Origin: Amycolatopsis echigonensis
Lineage (GTDB): Bacteria; Actinomycetota; Actinomycetes; Mycobacteriales; Pseudonocardiaceae
Assembly: GCF_014174495.1 (NCBI RefSeq)
Contig: NZ_JACJHR010000029.1
Span: 41,782-105,781 of the forward strand
Direction of reading: 5' to 3'
DNA: 64,000 bases
Position 1 is the first letter of the stretch. Each line of letters opens with the position of its first letter. Shown here piece after piece: positions 1-8,442 of the stretch. The translations under genes and the position numbers were made by a program. The notes under the pieces are model-generated. The model did no database searches, was not told the DNA's origin, and was given only the letters and a program-made list of their open reading frames with translations.

Positions 1-125
1 TGCTGCCCGCATTTGCCGGAGAACGGGTCCCCGGGCACGGCCCACACCAGTGCGTAGATCAGGAAGGTGGTGCCGAAGAACACCGGGATCAACTGGAGCA
101 GGCGACGCAGGACGTAACGAATCAT
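1..125 (-). CDS. ABC transporter permease, DppB/OppB type (5' end only)
   Basis: Only the first 41 codons are inside the window; the gene runs off the left edge. It opens MIRYVLRRLLQLIPVFFGTT, the usual N-terminus of dipeptide/oligopeptide/nickel permeases of the DppB family: a short basic cytoplasmic start followed by the first membrane helix. It lies 104 bases downstream of the solute-binding lipoprotein gene on the same strand, so it should be the membrane partner of that protein. The substrate cannot be deduced from this fragment. Confidence 0.85.
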   Translation of the reverse strand, partial: MIRYVLRRLLQLIPVFFGTTFLIYALVWAVPGDPFSGKCGQ

Positions 126-150
126 GCGTGGTTCCTAGGAGTGCGCGCCG

Positions 151-201
151 GGCTCGTGAGCGCCCGCGCCGGCTGGTGGCCTGCGCGAACACTCACGAGC
201 C
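151..201 (-). terminator. inverted repeat between the binding-protein and permease genes
   Basis: A perfect 10-base inverted repeat (ggctcgtgag at 151-160, ctcacgagcc at 192-201) with a GC-rich interior sits between the two genes of the uptake operon. No T-run follows, so a processing or partial-attenuation hairpin is more likely than a full terminator. Such structures commonly let the binding protein be made in excess over the permease. The function is inferred. Confidence 0.4.
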
Positions 202-229
202 GCGTGGTGGGAACGGACGAGTCAGCGCA

Positions 230-1858
230 TCACTTCTTGAGGACCTCGACCGACGAGTAGTCCGCGCGGCGGCGGAAGTCGAGGACCACGGTCTTGGTGT
301 GCTTGGACTTGGCCGCGACGCCCTTCTCGTCCCACACCGGGATCGAGGGCAGATCCTTCGCGATCAAGTCCTCGGCCTGCTGGTACAGCTTGACCGCGGC
401 GTCCTTGTCCGCCGTCGAATCGGCCTGCTTCAGCATGGCGTCGACCTGGGGGTTGGAGTACGTCGAGTCGTTCGACGAGGCCCCGGTCCGGTACAGCGGG
501 TTGAGGAAGTCCTCAATGGACGGATAGTCCGCGGACCAGTCGGAACGGCCCATGCCGGTCAGCTTGTGGCCGGTCACGATGCTGCGCCACTGGCCGAAGT
601 CGGTCGCCGGAACGAAATCGCATTCGACGCCGAGGGTGTTCTTGATGCTGTTGCACGCGGCCACCAGCGGTTCCTTGCGCCCGCCGTCGGCGTTCGAGGC
701 GATGGTCAGCTTGCCCTTGAAACCGGACTTCGCGAAGTACTCCTTGGCCTTGGCCGGGTCGTACTTGCAGAACTCGCCGCAGACGCCCGGGCGGTAGCCC
801 TGGATGCCCTGCGACACGTAGCCGTCGGCCGGGACATAGGTGTCGTGCATGACCGTCTTGGTGATCTGCGCGCGGTCGATCGCCATCGAAATCGCCTTGC
901 GCAGATCCGGGTTGTTGTACCCGGGCACGTAGTACGGCACCGCGATCGTGCTGATCCCCAGCAGGTGCCCGGTGACCAGGTTCTCCTTGAGGTCGGTCTT
1001 GTACTTGTCCGCGGTGAGCGCGGACGGCGGCAACGTCTCGATGAAGTCGAGCTTGTTGCTCAGCAGGTCCTGGTAGGCGGTTTCCTGGCTGGCGTAGATC
1101 TTGACGTCCAGGTCCTTGAACTTGACCTTGTCCGGGCCCTGGTAGTCGTCGAACCGGGTCAGCTTCATGTCGACGTTCGGCGTGCGGCTGACGAACTTCA
1201 TCGGGCCGTTGCCGATCGGGTGCTTCGCGAAGGCGTCGGGGTCCTTGAAGAAGGAATCCGGCAGCGGCGCGAACGCGGTGTAGCCGATCTTGGTGGTGAA
1301 CACGGAGAACGGCGCGTCCAGCGTCACCTGGAACTCGTAGTCGCCCTTGACGGCCAGGCCGGACATCGTGTCCTTGGCCGGCTTCGCCCCCTTGTCGGCG
1401 GGGTGGACGTCGGAGTATCCCTGGATGTTCTCGAAGAACGTGCTGTTGATCTGGCCGTTCGCGGAGTTGGCCCCGTAGTTCCAGGCGTCGACGAAGTTCT
1501 TCGCCTTGACCTCGGTGCCGTCGTGGAACTTCCAGCCGTGCTTGATCTTGATGTCGAAGACCTTGGAATCGGTCGTGGTGATCGAGTCCGCCATCAGGTT
1601 GTACGGCTCGCCGCTGTCGCCCTTGTACCCGACGAGGCCGGAGAACATCGGATCGACGGCCTTGGAACCGCCGAGTTCGTTGGTGTTCGTGGGGATCAGC
1701 GTGTTCTGCGGTTCCGTGCCGTAGACCGTGAAGGTCCCGTTCGGATCCGCTTCTCCCGACGATCCGCTGCTGGATCCGCCGCCCCCACAGGCAGTCAGGA
1801 GCAGTGACAAGGTTGTCACGACCGCGGCCGCGCTCCAGAGCCTGGATGAACCCCGCAT
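230..1858 (-). CDS. ABC transporter substrate-binding lipoprotein (SBP family 5, DppA/OppA-like)
   Basis: A 542-residue exported lipoprotein of the family-5 extracellular solute-binding proteins, which deliver peptides, nickel or similar ligands to an ABC permease. From the chosen ATG at 1858 there is a basic start, a hydrophobic core and the lipobox LLTAC about 25 residues in, followed by a Gly/Ser-rich linker. The body contains family hallmarks such as KDPDAFAKHPIGNGP and the C-terminal lobe. GGAGGGG lies just before this ATG; an upstream GTG at 1882 would add eight residues before the signal peptide and is less likely. The permease follows downstream. The ligand is not evident. Confidence 0.93.
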   Translation of the reverse strand: MRGSSRLWSAAAVVTTLSLLLTACGGGGSSSGSSGEADPNGTFTVYGTEPQNTLIPTNTNELGGSKAVDPMFSGLVGYKGDSGEPYNLMADSITTTDSKVFDIKIKHGWKFHDGTEVKAKNFVDAWNYGANSANGQINSTFFENIQGYSDVHPADKGAKPAKDTMSGLAVKGDYEFQVTLDAPFSVFTTKIGYTAFAPLPDSFFKDPDAFAKHPIGNGPMKFVSRTPNVDMKLTRFDDYQGPDKVKFKDLDVKIYASQETAYQDLLSNKLDFIETLPPSALTADKYKTDLKENLVTGHLLGISTIAVPYYVPGYNNPDLRKAISMAIDRAQITKTVMHDTYVPADGYVSQGIQGYRPGVCGEFCKYDPAKAKEYFAKSGFKGKLTIASNADGGRKEPLVAACNSIKNTLGVECDFVPATDFGQWRSIVTGHKLTGMGRSDWSADYPSIEDFLNPLYRTGASSNDSTYSNPQVDAMLKQADSTADKDAAVKLYQQAEDLIAKDLPSIPVWDEKGVAAKSKHTKTVVLDFRRRADYSSVEVLKK

Positions 1859-2063
1859 GTCCCCTCCGTTTCTCGCGTCCACATAGCGAGATGGAGGCTA
1901 GCTAAATCGGCGCTTCGTAACCGGATCGCCGGGTTGCACCTGAATAACGACACCGTTCATCACCCGGTCAGCTCACAACTAACTGCGCTTGATGACTTTC
2001 GGTGCTTTTGGTACGGGTCCGGGCGCGGGATGCGCGCCCGGTCACGTGGCCGCTGCGGAGCGT

Positions 2064-3017
2064 TCAGGCGAGCGACAACGCGATGCCGTCGAGGATGTCG
2101 TGCTCGCTGACGACCAACTGGTCCGGACCACCGCGCGCGGCGAGTTCCTCGGCGAGGACCTGGACGACGACCGCGCCGCCGCCGATCACGTCGACCCGGC
2201 CGGGGTGGATCACCGGGTTTTCCGCGCGGGTCGCGCGGTCGGCCGCGAGGAGGTTTTCCGCGACCCGGTCGATCTCGCCGTGGGTCAGTTTCGACAGGTG
2301 AATGCGCTCGGAGTCGTACTCGGGCAGCGCCAAGGAAACCGCTGACAACGTGGTCACGGTGCCGGCGACGCCGATCCAGGTGCGGGCCTTCGCGACGTCC
2401 ACGACGTCGAACGCCTCGGCGAGGATGCCGCGAGCCAGCTCGCGGGCGGCGGCGATCTCGTCAGCGGTCGGCGGATCGTCCTTCAGCGCGCGCTCGGTGA
2501 TCCGCACGCAGCCGATGTCGACGGATTTCGCGGCGATCACCTCAGCCTCGCGACCGTTCCAGGTGCCGAGGACGAGTTCGGTGGAGCCGCCGCCGACGTC
2601 GACGACCACAAAGGGCCCGTCGTCCGGGTCCTGCTCGCCGACCGCGCCGGTGAAGGACAGCCGGGCTTCCTCGTCGCCGCTGATCACCTCGGCCTCGACG
2701 CCGAGCGTCTCGCGGGTCATCGCGAAGAACTCGTCGCGGTTGCTCGCGTCGCGGGTCGCGGAGGTGGCGACCATGCGCACCTTCTCGACGCCCTTGCGTC
2801 GCGCGGCGACGGTGTAGTCCGCGAGCGCGGCGCGGGTGCGCTCGAGCGCTTCCGGCGCGAGCCTGCCGGTGGCGTCGACGCCCTGGCCGAGCCGCACGAT
2901 GCGCATCTCGCGGTGCAGGTCGCGCAGGTCGACCGTGCCGTCGTGCCGAGGCGTCAGCTCGGCGACGAGCAGACGGATGGAGTTGGTCCCGCAGTCGATC
3001 GCAGCTACCCGAGGCAT
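2064..3017 (-). CDS. ppx: Ppx/GppA family exopolyphosphatase / pppGpp phosphohydrolase
   Basis: A 317-residue single-domain-pair protein of the ASKHA superfamily that hydrolyses inorganic polyphosphate or pppGpp. The N-terminal phosphate-1 motif is AAIDCGTNSIRLLVAE and the second nucleotide-binding motif is VVVDVGGGSTELVLG. It is the short form, lacking the HD-like C-terminal domain of E. coli Ppx. The ATG at 3017 gives the canonical MPRVAAIDCG start; longer frames upstream are not Ppx-like. In related actinobacteria it directly follows the DUF501 gene, but here a transglycosylase, a LysR gene and two SDR genes intervene. Which of the two substrates is used cannot be told from sequence. Confidence 0.93.
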   Translation of the reverse strand: MPRVAAIDCGTNSIRLLVAELTPRHDGTVDLRDLHREMRIVRLGQGVDATGRLAPEALERTRAALADYTVAARRKGVEKVRMVATSATRDASNRDEFFAMTRETLGVEAEVISGDEEARLSFTGAVGEQDPDDGPFVVVDVGGGSTELVLGTWNGREAEVIAAKSVDIGCVRITERALKDDPPTADEIAAARELARGILAEAFDVVDVAKARTWIGVAGTVTTLSAVSLALPEYDSERIHLSKLTHGEIDRVAENLLAADRATRAENPVIHPGRVDVIGGGAVVVQVLAEELAARGGPDQLVVSEHDILDGIALSLA

Positions 3018-3058
3018 GTCCCCGACTTTACTTGGTCTCCGCCGCCGCGCCGGCCAGG

Positions 3059-3084
3059 CGGGCATATAGGCGAGTCCTATGCCC
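3059..3084. promoter_or_regulatory. imperfect palindrome between ppx and the SDR pair
   Basis: The divergent intergenic region contains gggcatatagg-cgagt-cctatgccc, an inverted repeat with a two-base bulge. It is placed where an operator for the SDR genes could lie. No cognate regulator is demonstrated; the nearby LysR gene at 4676-5563 is one candidate. Confidence 0.3.
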
Positions 3085-3142
3085 CCTCTCCGACATTTGG
3101 TCTTTGCCTTTCCCTCTTTTCCGAGCCTACGGTTGACGTGTT

Positions 3143-3172
3143 CGCCGCATTTCCCTTCGCGGCGGTTTTTTT
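3143..3172 (+). terminator. hairpin plus T7 tract in the leader of the SDR operon
   Basis: A six-base stem (cgccgc at 3143-3148, gcggcg at 3159-3164) is followed after one G by seven Ts (3166-3172). It ends 26 bases before the SDR start codon. A T-tract this long is unusual at this GC content and makes a factor-independent stop or attenuator plausible. Confidence 0.45.
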
Positions 3173-3198
3173 CTCCTTTTATCGAGAGGTTCTGTGGC

Positions 3199-3942
3199 AT
3201 GTCCACGATCGAATACGGAATAGCGGGAAAGCGCGCGGTCGTCACCGGCGGTTCCCGCGGAATCGGCGCGGCGATCACTGCGCGGTTGCTGGCCGCCGGC
3301 GCGACTGTGCTCACGACCGCCCGGTCGGCGGGCCCGGTGCCGGAGGGAGCGTCCTTCGTCGAGGCCGACGTCCGCACCCAGGCAGGCGCCCAGACGGTCG
3401 CTTCCGCCGCAGAGGAGGTCCTCGGCGGCGTAGACCTGCTGGTCCACAACGCGGGCGGCGCACGTCCGCACCCCAGCGCGCTGGCCATCCCGGACGACGA
3501 ATGGCAGGACGCGCTGTCGGTGAACCTCCTGGCTGCGGTCCGCCTGGACGCGCTGCTGGTGCCGGGCATGCGGGACCGCCGCTCGGGCGCGATCGTGCAC
3601 ATCTCCACCGCCGCGCTCCGTCCGCCGTTCCCGCCATTCCTGCACTACGTGGCAGCGAAAACGGCACTGGAGGCGTACAGCCGAGGCCTGGCCGCCGAAC
3701 TGGCACCGTCCGGCGTCCGCGTCAACACCGTGTCCCCCGGCCGGACCGCCACGCCCGGCGGCGTAGCGACGCGGGAGCAGTGGGCGAGCCTGTCACCCGG
3801 CTTTGCGCTGCCCGGGGTCCCGTTGGGCCGCGACGGCGAGCCGGACGACATCGCCAACGCCGTGCTGTTCCTGCTGTCCGACCAGGCGAGCTGGCTGACC
3901 GGAAGCGGTCTGGCCGTCGACGGAGGCGAATACCCGCGATGA
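3199..3942 (+). CDS. SDR family oxidoreductase
   Basis: A 247-residue classical short-chain dehydrogenase/reductase. It shows the cofactor motif TGGSRGIG near residue 13, the NAG-type motif HNAGG, the catalytic Ser in the VHIST segment and the YxxxK pair YVAAK, and ends with the usual TGSGLAVDGG strand. The ATG at 3199 gives a standard MSTIEYGIAGKRAVVTGG start. The stop overlaps the start of the next SDR by four bases, so the two are translationally coupled. The substrate is unknown. The pair and the convergent LysR gene interrupt an otherwise conserved housekeeping cluster. Confidence 0.9.
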   Translation: MSTIEYGIAGKRAVVTGGSRGIGAAITARLLAAGATVLTTARSAGPVPEGASFVEADVRTQAGAQTVASAAEEVLGGVDLLVHNAGGARPHPSALAIPDDEWQDALSVNLLAAVRLDALLVPGMRDRRSGAIVHISTAALRPPFPPFLHYVAAKTALEAYSRGLAAELAPSGVRVNTVSPGRTATPGGVATREQWASLSPGFALPGVPLGRDGEPDDIANAVLFLLSDQASWLTGSGLAVDGGEYPR

Positions 3943-4673
3943 ACGCGTATCAGGGCAAAACTGCGGTCATTACCGGCGGCAGCACCGGAATGGGCTTCGC
4001 CACCGCGAAATTGTTCGCCGACGGCGGAGCTCGCGTATTCATCACCGGCCGTTCCCAACCCCGTCTCGACGCGGCTTTAACCCAGCTGGGCAACGAGGCG
4101 ACAGCCATCCGCGGCGATGTGGCGTCGCTCTCCGATCTGGACGCGCTGGCGGCTCAAGTACCCGGCCCGATCGACGCTCTGTTCGTCAATGCGGGGATCG
4201 CCCGGACGACACCGTTCGAGTCGGTCACCGAGGAGCAGTTCGACGAGCAGTTCGCGGTCAACGTCAAGGGCGCGTACTTCACCGTGCAGAAGCTCGCGCC
4301 GCTGCTGCGTTCCGGGGCGGGCGTCGTGCTGACCACCTCGACCGCGAACGTCATGGGCCTGCCGGAAACCAGCGTCTACTCGGCAGGAAAGGCCGCACTG
4401 CGTTCGATGGCCCGCACGCTCGCCGCCGAACTGCTCCCGCGCGGCATCCGGGTCAACGCGATCAGCCCCGGCCCCATCGACGCCGAGATCCTGGAAGCCG
4501 GGATGTCGGGCGAGGAAGCCGCACAGTTCAAGGCAGCGCGCGCCGAGGCGAACCCGATGAAGCGGCTGGGCACACCCGAAGAGATCGCCCGCGCCGTCGC
4601 CTTCCTGGCCTTCGACGCCACCTTCACCACTGGCATCGAACTGGTCGTAGACGGAGGCGACACGCAGCTCTGA
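3939..4673 (+). CDS. SDR family oxidoreductase
   Basis: A 244-residue classical SDR with TGGSTGMG at the cofactor site, the VNAG motif, a catalytic Ser in the strand before YSAGK, and the C-terminal TTGIELVVDGG segment. The start overlaps the preceding stop (ATGA), with a purine-rich GGAGGCGA just upstream inside the first gene. The two SDRs are clearly diverged paralogues rather than a recent duplication. It ends two bases before the stop of the convergent LysR gene. The reaction is unknown; two reductases in tandem suggest successive steps or a paired specificity. Confidence 0.9.
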   Translation: MNAYQGKTAVITGGSTGMGFATAKLFADGGARVFITGRSQPRLDAALTQLGNEATAIRGDVASLSDLDALAAQVPGPIDALFVNAGIARTTPFESVTEEQFDEQFAVNVKGAYFTVQKLAPLLRSGAGVVLTTSTANVMGLPETSVYSAGKAALRSMARTLAAELLPRGIRVNAISPGPIDAEILEAGMSGEEAAQFKAARAEANPMKRLGTPEEIARAVAFLAFDATFTTGIELVVDGGDTQL

Positions 4674-4675
4674 GG

Positions 4676-5563
4676 TTAGGCGGCCACTGGCTGGTACCAG
4701 GCCTCCTGCCGCAGAAACTCGAGCAACGCCATCTCCGCGGGCCCCGCCCCGGGCCGAACGGCCGCGACGACGGGCTGGGACATGACCGGCAACACCGGAC
4801 GGACGAGGTGCTCGTGCCCGTCCGGCACCGCCGACGCCGGAACGAGCGTCACTCCCAGCCCGTGCGCGGCCCACCGCACCGCCGTCGAGGTCTGCGACAC
4901 CCGTGCGACCGCGGTCGGCTTCAATCCGTTGTCGCGCAACACTTCGGTCAGGAAGCCGTCGAGCGCACTGGCCGGATCGAACCTGATCCACTGCTCTTCT
5001 TCCAGCTCCCGCAACGCGATCCGGTCCTTCTTGAGCAACCGGTGTTTGGCGCCGAGGACGACCACGAACTCCTCGTCGCCGAGATGATGCCCCTCGTACA
5101 GGCCCTCATCGCACGATGAGCCAAGCAACGCGAGATCCAGCACCCCGCGCCGGGCGAGCTGCTCCAGGTCAGCCGGGTTCGGTTCCTCAAAAACCGTCAC
5201 CGCCAACCGCGGAAACCTCCGCCGCAACGCAGCCAACGCCCCCGGCAATTGTCGAGTCCCCAATCCCATCTGCGCCGCGACGAGCAACTCGCCGGCCAGC
5301 TCGTCAGCGCCCGCCCTCGCGGTCGCCTGCGCCCGTCGTGCCGCCCGCACCGCGACCTCGGCGTCCCTGAGAAACGCTCGCCCCACGACGGTAGGCACCA
5401 GGCCGGTGGGCGTGCGGGAGAAGAGCTGCACGCCGAGTTCCCGCTCGAGCCCCCGAATCTGCTGCGAAACCGACGGCTGAGCGACGTGAAGCGCCTCAGC
5501 CGCAGCGGTCACCGACCCCGCCTCGGCGACCGCCAAGGCGTACTCGAACTGGCGAAGACTCAT
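4676..5563 (-). CDS. LysR family transcriptional regulator
   Basis: A 295-residue LysR-type regulator. It has an N-terminal winged helix (residues 1-60, with AVAEAGSVTAAAEALHVAQ typical of the recognition helix region) and a C-terminal substrate-sensing domain. The ATG at 5563 (MSLRQFEYALAV) is the family-standard start; in-frame codons upstream add residues not seen in the family. It is convergent with the SDR pair, ending two bases from it, so if it controls them it must act from a distance. The upstream neighbour is a divergent intergenic space of only 55 bases before the transglycosylase stop. Confidence 0.9.
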   Translation of the reverse strand: MSLRQFEYALAVAEAGSVTAAAEALHVAQPSVSQQIRGLERELGVQLFSRTPTGLVPTVVGRAFLRDAEVAVRAARRAQATARAGADELAGELLVAAQMGLGTRQLPGALAALRRRFPRLAVTVFEEPNPADLEQLARRGVLDLALLGSSCDEGLYEGHHLGDEEFVVVLGAKHRLLKKDRIALRELEEEQWIRFDPASALDGFLTEVLRDNGLKPTAVARVSQTSTAVRWAAHGLGVTLVPASAVPDGHEHLVRPVLPVMSQPVVAAVRPGAGPAEMALLEFLRQEAWYQPVAA

Positions 5564-5618
5564 CGGCTCCCCTGCGGGTTGTAATGGTGTAAGCAAGGTT
5601 ACCGGAGAAATTTCTTGG

Positions 5619-7304
5619 TCAGCCCGCAGTCGGCGTCCCGCTGCTCGGGGAGTTGCTGCTCGACGAGGTGCAGGTCGTCGTTGATGTCGGCGCGGTGGTT
5701 GTCGTGGTCGAGGTGCTGGTTCCGCAAGTCGGACTGCTGGACCCGGTGGTCGGCGTTTCGGTCGGACTACCCGAGGGCGTCCCGGGCGGACTGTTTCCCG
5801 GAGGCAGTGCGGTAGGCGTCACCGACGGAGCACCAGAAGAGACCGGCGGCAACTCTGTAGTCCGCGGCCGATCCCCCGGACTCGCTGGCGGCGGCGCGGA
5901 ACTGGAGGTCGTCGGCCCAGGAGCCCCGACCGGAACCGGACTGTCCGGCACCTGGGCGACCCCCTTGCGGTAAGCCTCGGCCCAGAGAATGACCGTGGTG
6001 ACGTACGCGTCGGAGTTGTTGTAGCGGTAAATCGCGGTCCGCAACTGGTCCGGATTGGCCAGATCGAGCCCGCCGGAGCAGAGGTAGCGCGCCGCCGCGA
6101 GCGAGGCGTCGAAGAGATTGCTGGGATCGGCCTTGCCGTCGCCGTTGCCGTCCGCCGCGTAGGTTCGCCAGGTCGCCGGGATGAACTGGAACGGCCCGAC
6201 AGCCCGGTCCCACACCGGATCCTGGTCAAGCACGCCGTGATCGGTGTCCGGAATCGCCGCGTACGGAGGAGTCCCGTTGAGCTGCGGCCCGAGAATCGGC
6301 TGGAGCGTCGTCCCAGCGGCGTCGACATACCCGCCCCGCGCGTGATTCGACTCGATCCGCCCGATGCTCGCGACGAGCGCCCAGTCGACATGACACCCCG
6401 GCTGCTCTTTCCCCAGAACGTCCGCCGCATGCCGATACGCGGCCAACGCGGTAGCCGGAATCCCGAGCGGTCCGTCCGGAAGGTCGTACGCAGGCAACGG
6501 AACCGGTGCCGGCGCCTCCGGCAACCGCCCGTCGACCGCGACGCCGCGGATACCCGGGTCGTAGCCCTGGTCAGGCAAGACGTCCGCCGTGTGCACCACC
6601 GGCATCCGCCCGACCCACCCGACGACCACGCCCGCGCCGACCGTCGCCGGAAGCACGCCGAGAACCCCGGCGAGCACCGCGACGACGGTCCGATGCCGCG
6701 AAGCCACCCTCCAGGCCCGATAACGCCCGCGCCTCGCCCTAACCCGTGCGCGGCCACTCCACCGAGCCTTCTCCGACGGGGGCCCGATGAGTGCTGAGGT
6801 TCTCTTGACTCTCCCTGCCTTGCCCGCCGCTGCTCCCGACGCGGCTGCTTGCGCGGCTACTTCACTGGCACCGGTGCTGTGGCCGTCCGCATCGCCTTGA
6901 CCCGCTACTTCACTGCCTTCACCATCGTCGCCAGGGCCCGCTGACTCGCTACCGGCTTCATCGCCAGCTACTTCTTCGCCATTCGCCGCATCGCTCGCGC
7001 TATCGCCCTCGACCGTCGCGCCATCAGCGACTTCGACATCGGCTCGGGCCTCACCTACTGCTTCGCCACCGGTCTCCGAGACGTTCTTGCCACTGGCCCC
7101 ACCGACGGTCCCGCCAGCACCCGCCGCACTGCCCGCCGAGCCCGCGCCAGCAATCCCCTCGTCAACACCGCCCGCACCGCCAGACGAGCCCTGACCACCG
7201 GCAACCCGCTCATCCGCACCGTCCGCCACCAGCTCGGCCTGACCGTCCTCGGCAGGAGACGCCTCAGCGCGCACCGACCGCTGAGATCTGCGTGGCACCC
7301 GCAC
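5619..7304 (-). CDS. membrane-anchored lytic murein transglycosylase
   Basis: A 561-residue protein starting at GTG 7304, preceded by GGGGAGGGGCGGAAA. Residues 1-165 are an Ala/Gly/Glu-rich low-complexity region, and residues ~206-231 form a membrane helix. Residues ~280-455 are an MltB-like lysozyme-fold transglycosylase domain with the catalytic Glu in IGRIESNHARGG (E318), the VGPFQFIPATW motif and an EF-hand-like DGNGDGKAD loop. The tail is Ser/Thr/Pro-rich and ends in runs of Thr and Ser. It should cleave peptidoglycan outside the membrane. The acidic N-terminal region has poorer third-position GC than the rest, so translation could begin further in. Confidence 0.85.
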   Translation of the reverse strand: MRVPRRSQRSVRAEASPAEDGQAELVADGADERVAGGQGSSGGAGGVDEGIAGAGSAGSAAGAGGTVGGASGKNVSETGGEAVGEARADVEVADGATVEGDSASDAANGEEVAGDEAGSESAGPGDDGEGSEVAGQGDADGHSTGASEVAAQAAASGAAAGKAGRVKRTSALIGPPSEKARWSGRARVRARRGRYRAWRVASRHRTVVAVLAGVLGVLPATVGAGVVVGWVGRMPVVHTADVLPDQGYDPGIRGVAVDGRLPEAPAPVPLPAYDLPDGPLGIPATALAAYRHAADVLGKEQPGCHVDWALVASIGRIESNHARGGYVDAAGTTLQPILGPQLNGTPPYAAIPDTDHGVLDQDPVWDRAVGPFQFIPATWRTYAADGNGDGKADPSNLFDASLAAARYLCSGGLDLANPDQLRTAIYRYNNSDAYVTTVILWAEAYRKGVAQVPDSPVPVGAPGPTTSSSAPPPASPGDRPRTTELPPVSSGAPSVTPTALPPGNSPPGTPSGSPTETPTTGSSSPTCGTSTSTTTTTAPTSTTTCTSSSSNSPSSGTPTAG

Positions 7305-7443
7305 TTTCCGCCCCTCCCCGGCGCGCTCGGCGGTGCACCCGGGCTCGCCTGCTCGGTGTGAAGCTGCGGTGCTCGCCGCGAAGCGTTCCCACCCAGGCGG
7401 GCACCGGCCTCTGTGGTGCCTATCCGTGCCCGGGAGCGGAGCG

Positions 7444-7956
7444 TTACCCGGCGCAGTCGCCCGTCGGCCAGCCCTGTTCGCGGACCCAGGCCAGGGTCTC
7501 GTCACCGAACGGGTTCACGCCGGGCCCGGCCGCGAGCGTGTGCGCGAGGTGGACGTGCAGGCATTTCACCCGTCCGGGCATCCCGCCCGCGGTGACCTGC
7601 GTACCGAGCGATTCGATGGCATCCCGCTCGGCGAGGTACGTCTCGTGCGTGCGCTGGTAGGCCGCCGCGAGTTCGGGGTCGGTGGTGAGCCGTTCGGTCA
7701 TCTCCTTCATCACGCCGGATGCCTCCAGCGTGCCCACCATCGACGTCAACCGCGGACAGGTCAGGTAATACAACGTCGGGAACGGCGTCCCGTTCTCCAA
7801 CCGCGGACTGGTCTGGACCACCGAGGGGTGCCCGCTGGGGCACCGCGCGGCCACCGCCCGCAAGGCCCGCGGCGGCCGTCCGAGCTGCTGCGCGATGACC
7901 TCCCGGTCGGCATCGGTGACGGGCTCGAATCGGGGTGTCTCCGTGCTGCTGTTCAC
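7444..7956 (-). CDS. DUF501 domain-containing protein
   Basis: A 170-residue protein of the DUF501 family, conserved next to eno, ftsB and ppx in actinobacteria. The sequence shows the family features VIAQQLGRPPRALRAVAARC, a CPSGHPSVV segment and VKCLHVHLAHTLAAG, including conserved Cys and His residues that could bind metal. The GTG at 7956 is chosen because a GGAGAG lies directly upstream; the open frame extends further but upstream residues do not look like protein. Function is unknown. The genomic link to septum protein FtsB and polyphosphatase is conserved. Confidence 0.88.
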   Translation of the reverse strand: MNSSTETPRFEPVTDADREVIAQQLGRPPRALRAVAARCPSGHPSVVQTSPRLENGTPFPTLYYLTCPRLTSMVGTLEASGVMKEMTERLTTDPELAAAYQRTHETYLAERDAIESLGTQVTAGGMPGRVKCLHVHLAHTLAAGPGVNPFGDETLAWVREQGWPTGDCAG

Positions 7957-8442
7957 GCTCTCCAGGCTAATGCCGCCGTCCGTCCGACCCCTCGCGACCT
8001 CCGCCGAAACGGCCGAGTTGTCCACAACCGGCGCACCGTGTGGACAACTCGCCGCATCCGCCTCCGCCACCCTTCCGATGTGGTTAGCGTGGAAGGCAGC
8101 CGAAGCTTCGCCACGAAATCAAACCGTCGAACAGAAAGGTCACCCGAACCAGAATCCCGCTGAACGCCGGAGAACGACCGCATCCGACTCTCAAAATCCC
8201 CAGGATCGGGGCCCCTCGAGAACGACCGATCCGATGACGTAAAGGAGTACGCCTAAGGCCTAAGAATCATCGGCATCCGCCGACAAAGGTGTCGATCTCG
8301 CCCGTCGACAGGCATCCCGCGGCACCAGCCTCGGCCAGCCAGCGCTCTGCCCGGGCCGATCCCAGCAAACCCACCGGCCAGAAGACCCGCCAGCCAGCAC
8401 AACCTCGGCCGGTCAGCAATCCCGCCCGCCCAGCCAGCGACC
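7957..8442. other. gene-free stretch with C-rich low-complexity sequence
   Basis: About 490 bases between the DUF501 start and the ftsB stop hold no convincing gene, although ftsB-DUF501 are normally adjacent. The part at ~8300-8440 is C-rich on the plus strand with many ccagcc/ggccagc elements, similar in texture to the tandem-repeat block at 11.8-12.5 kb. A promoter for DUF501 should lie here, but I could not define its boxes. Confidence 0.5.

Noticed and set aside
50..1807. Long open frame antisense to the solute-binding lipoprotein
   Set aside because: The minus-strand gene has a signal peptide, lipobox and family match; the plus-strand frame is an antisense artefact.
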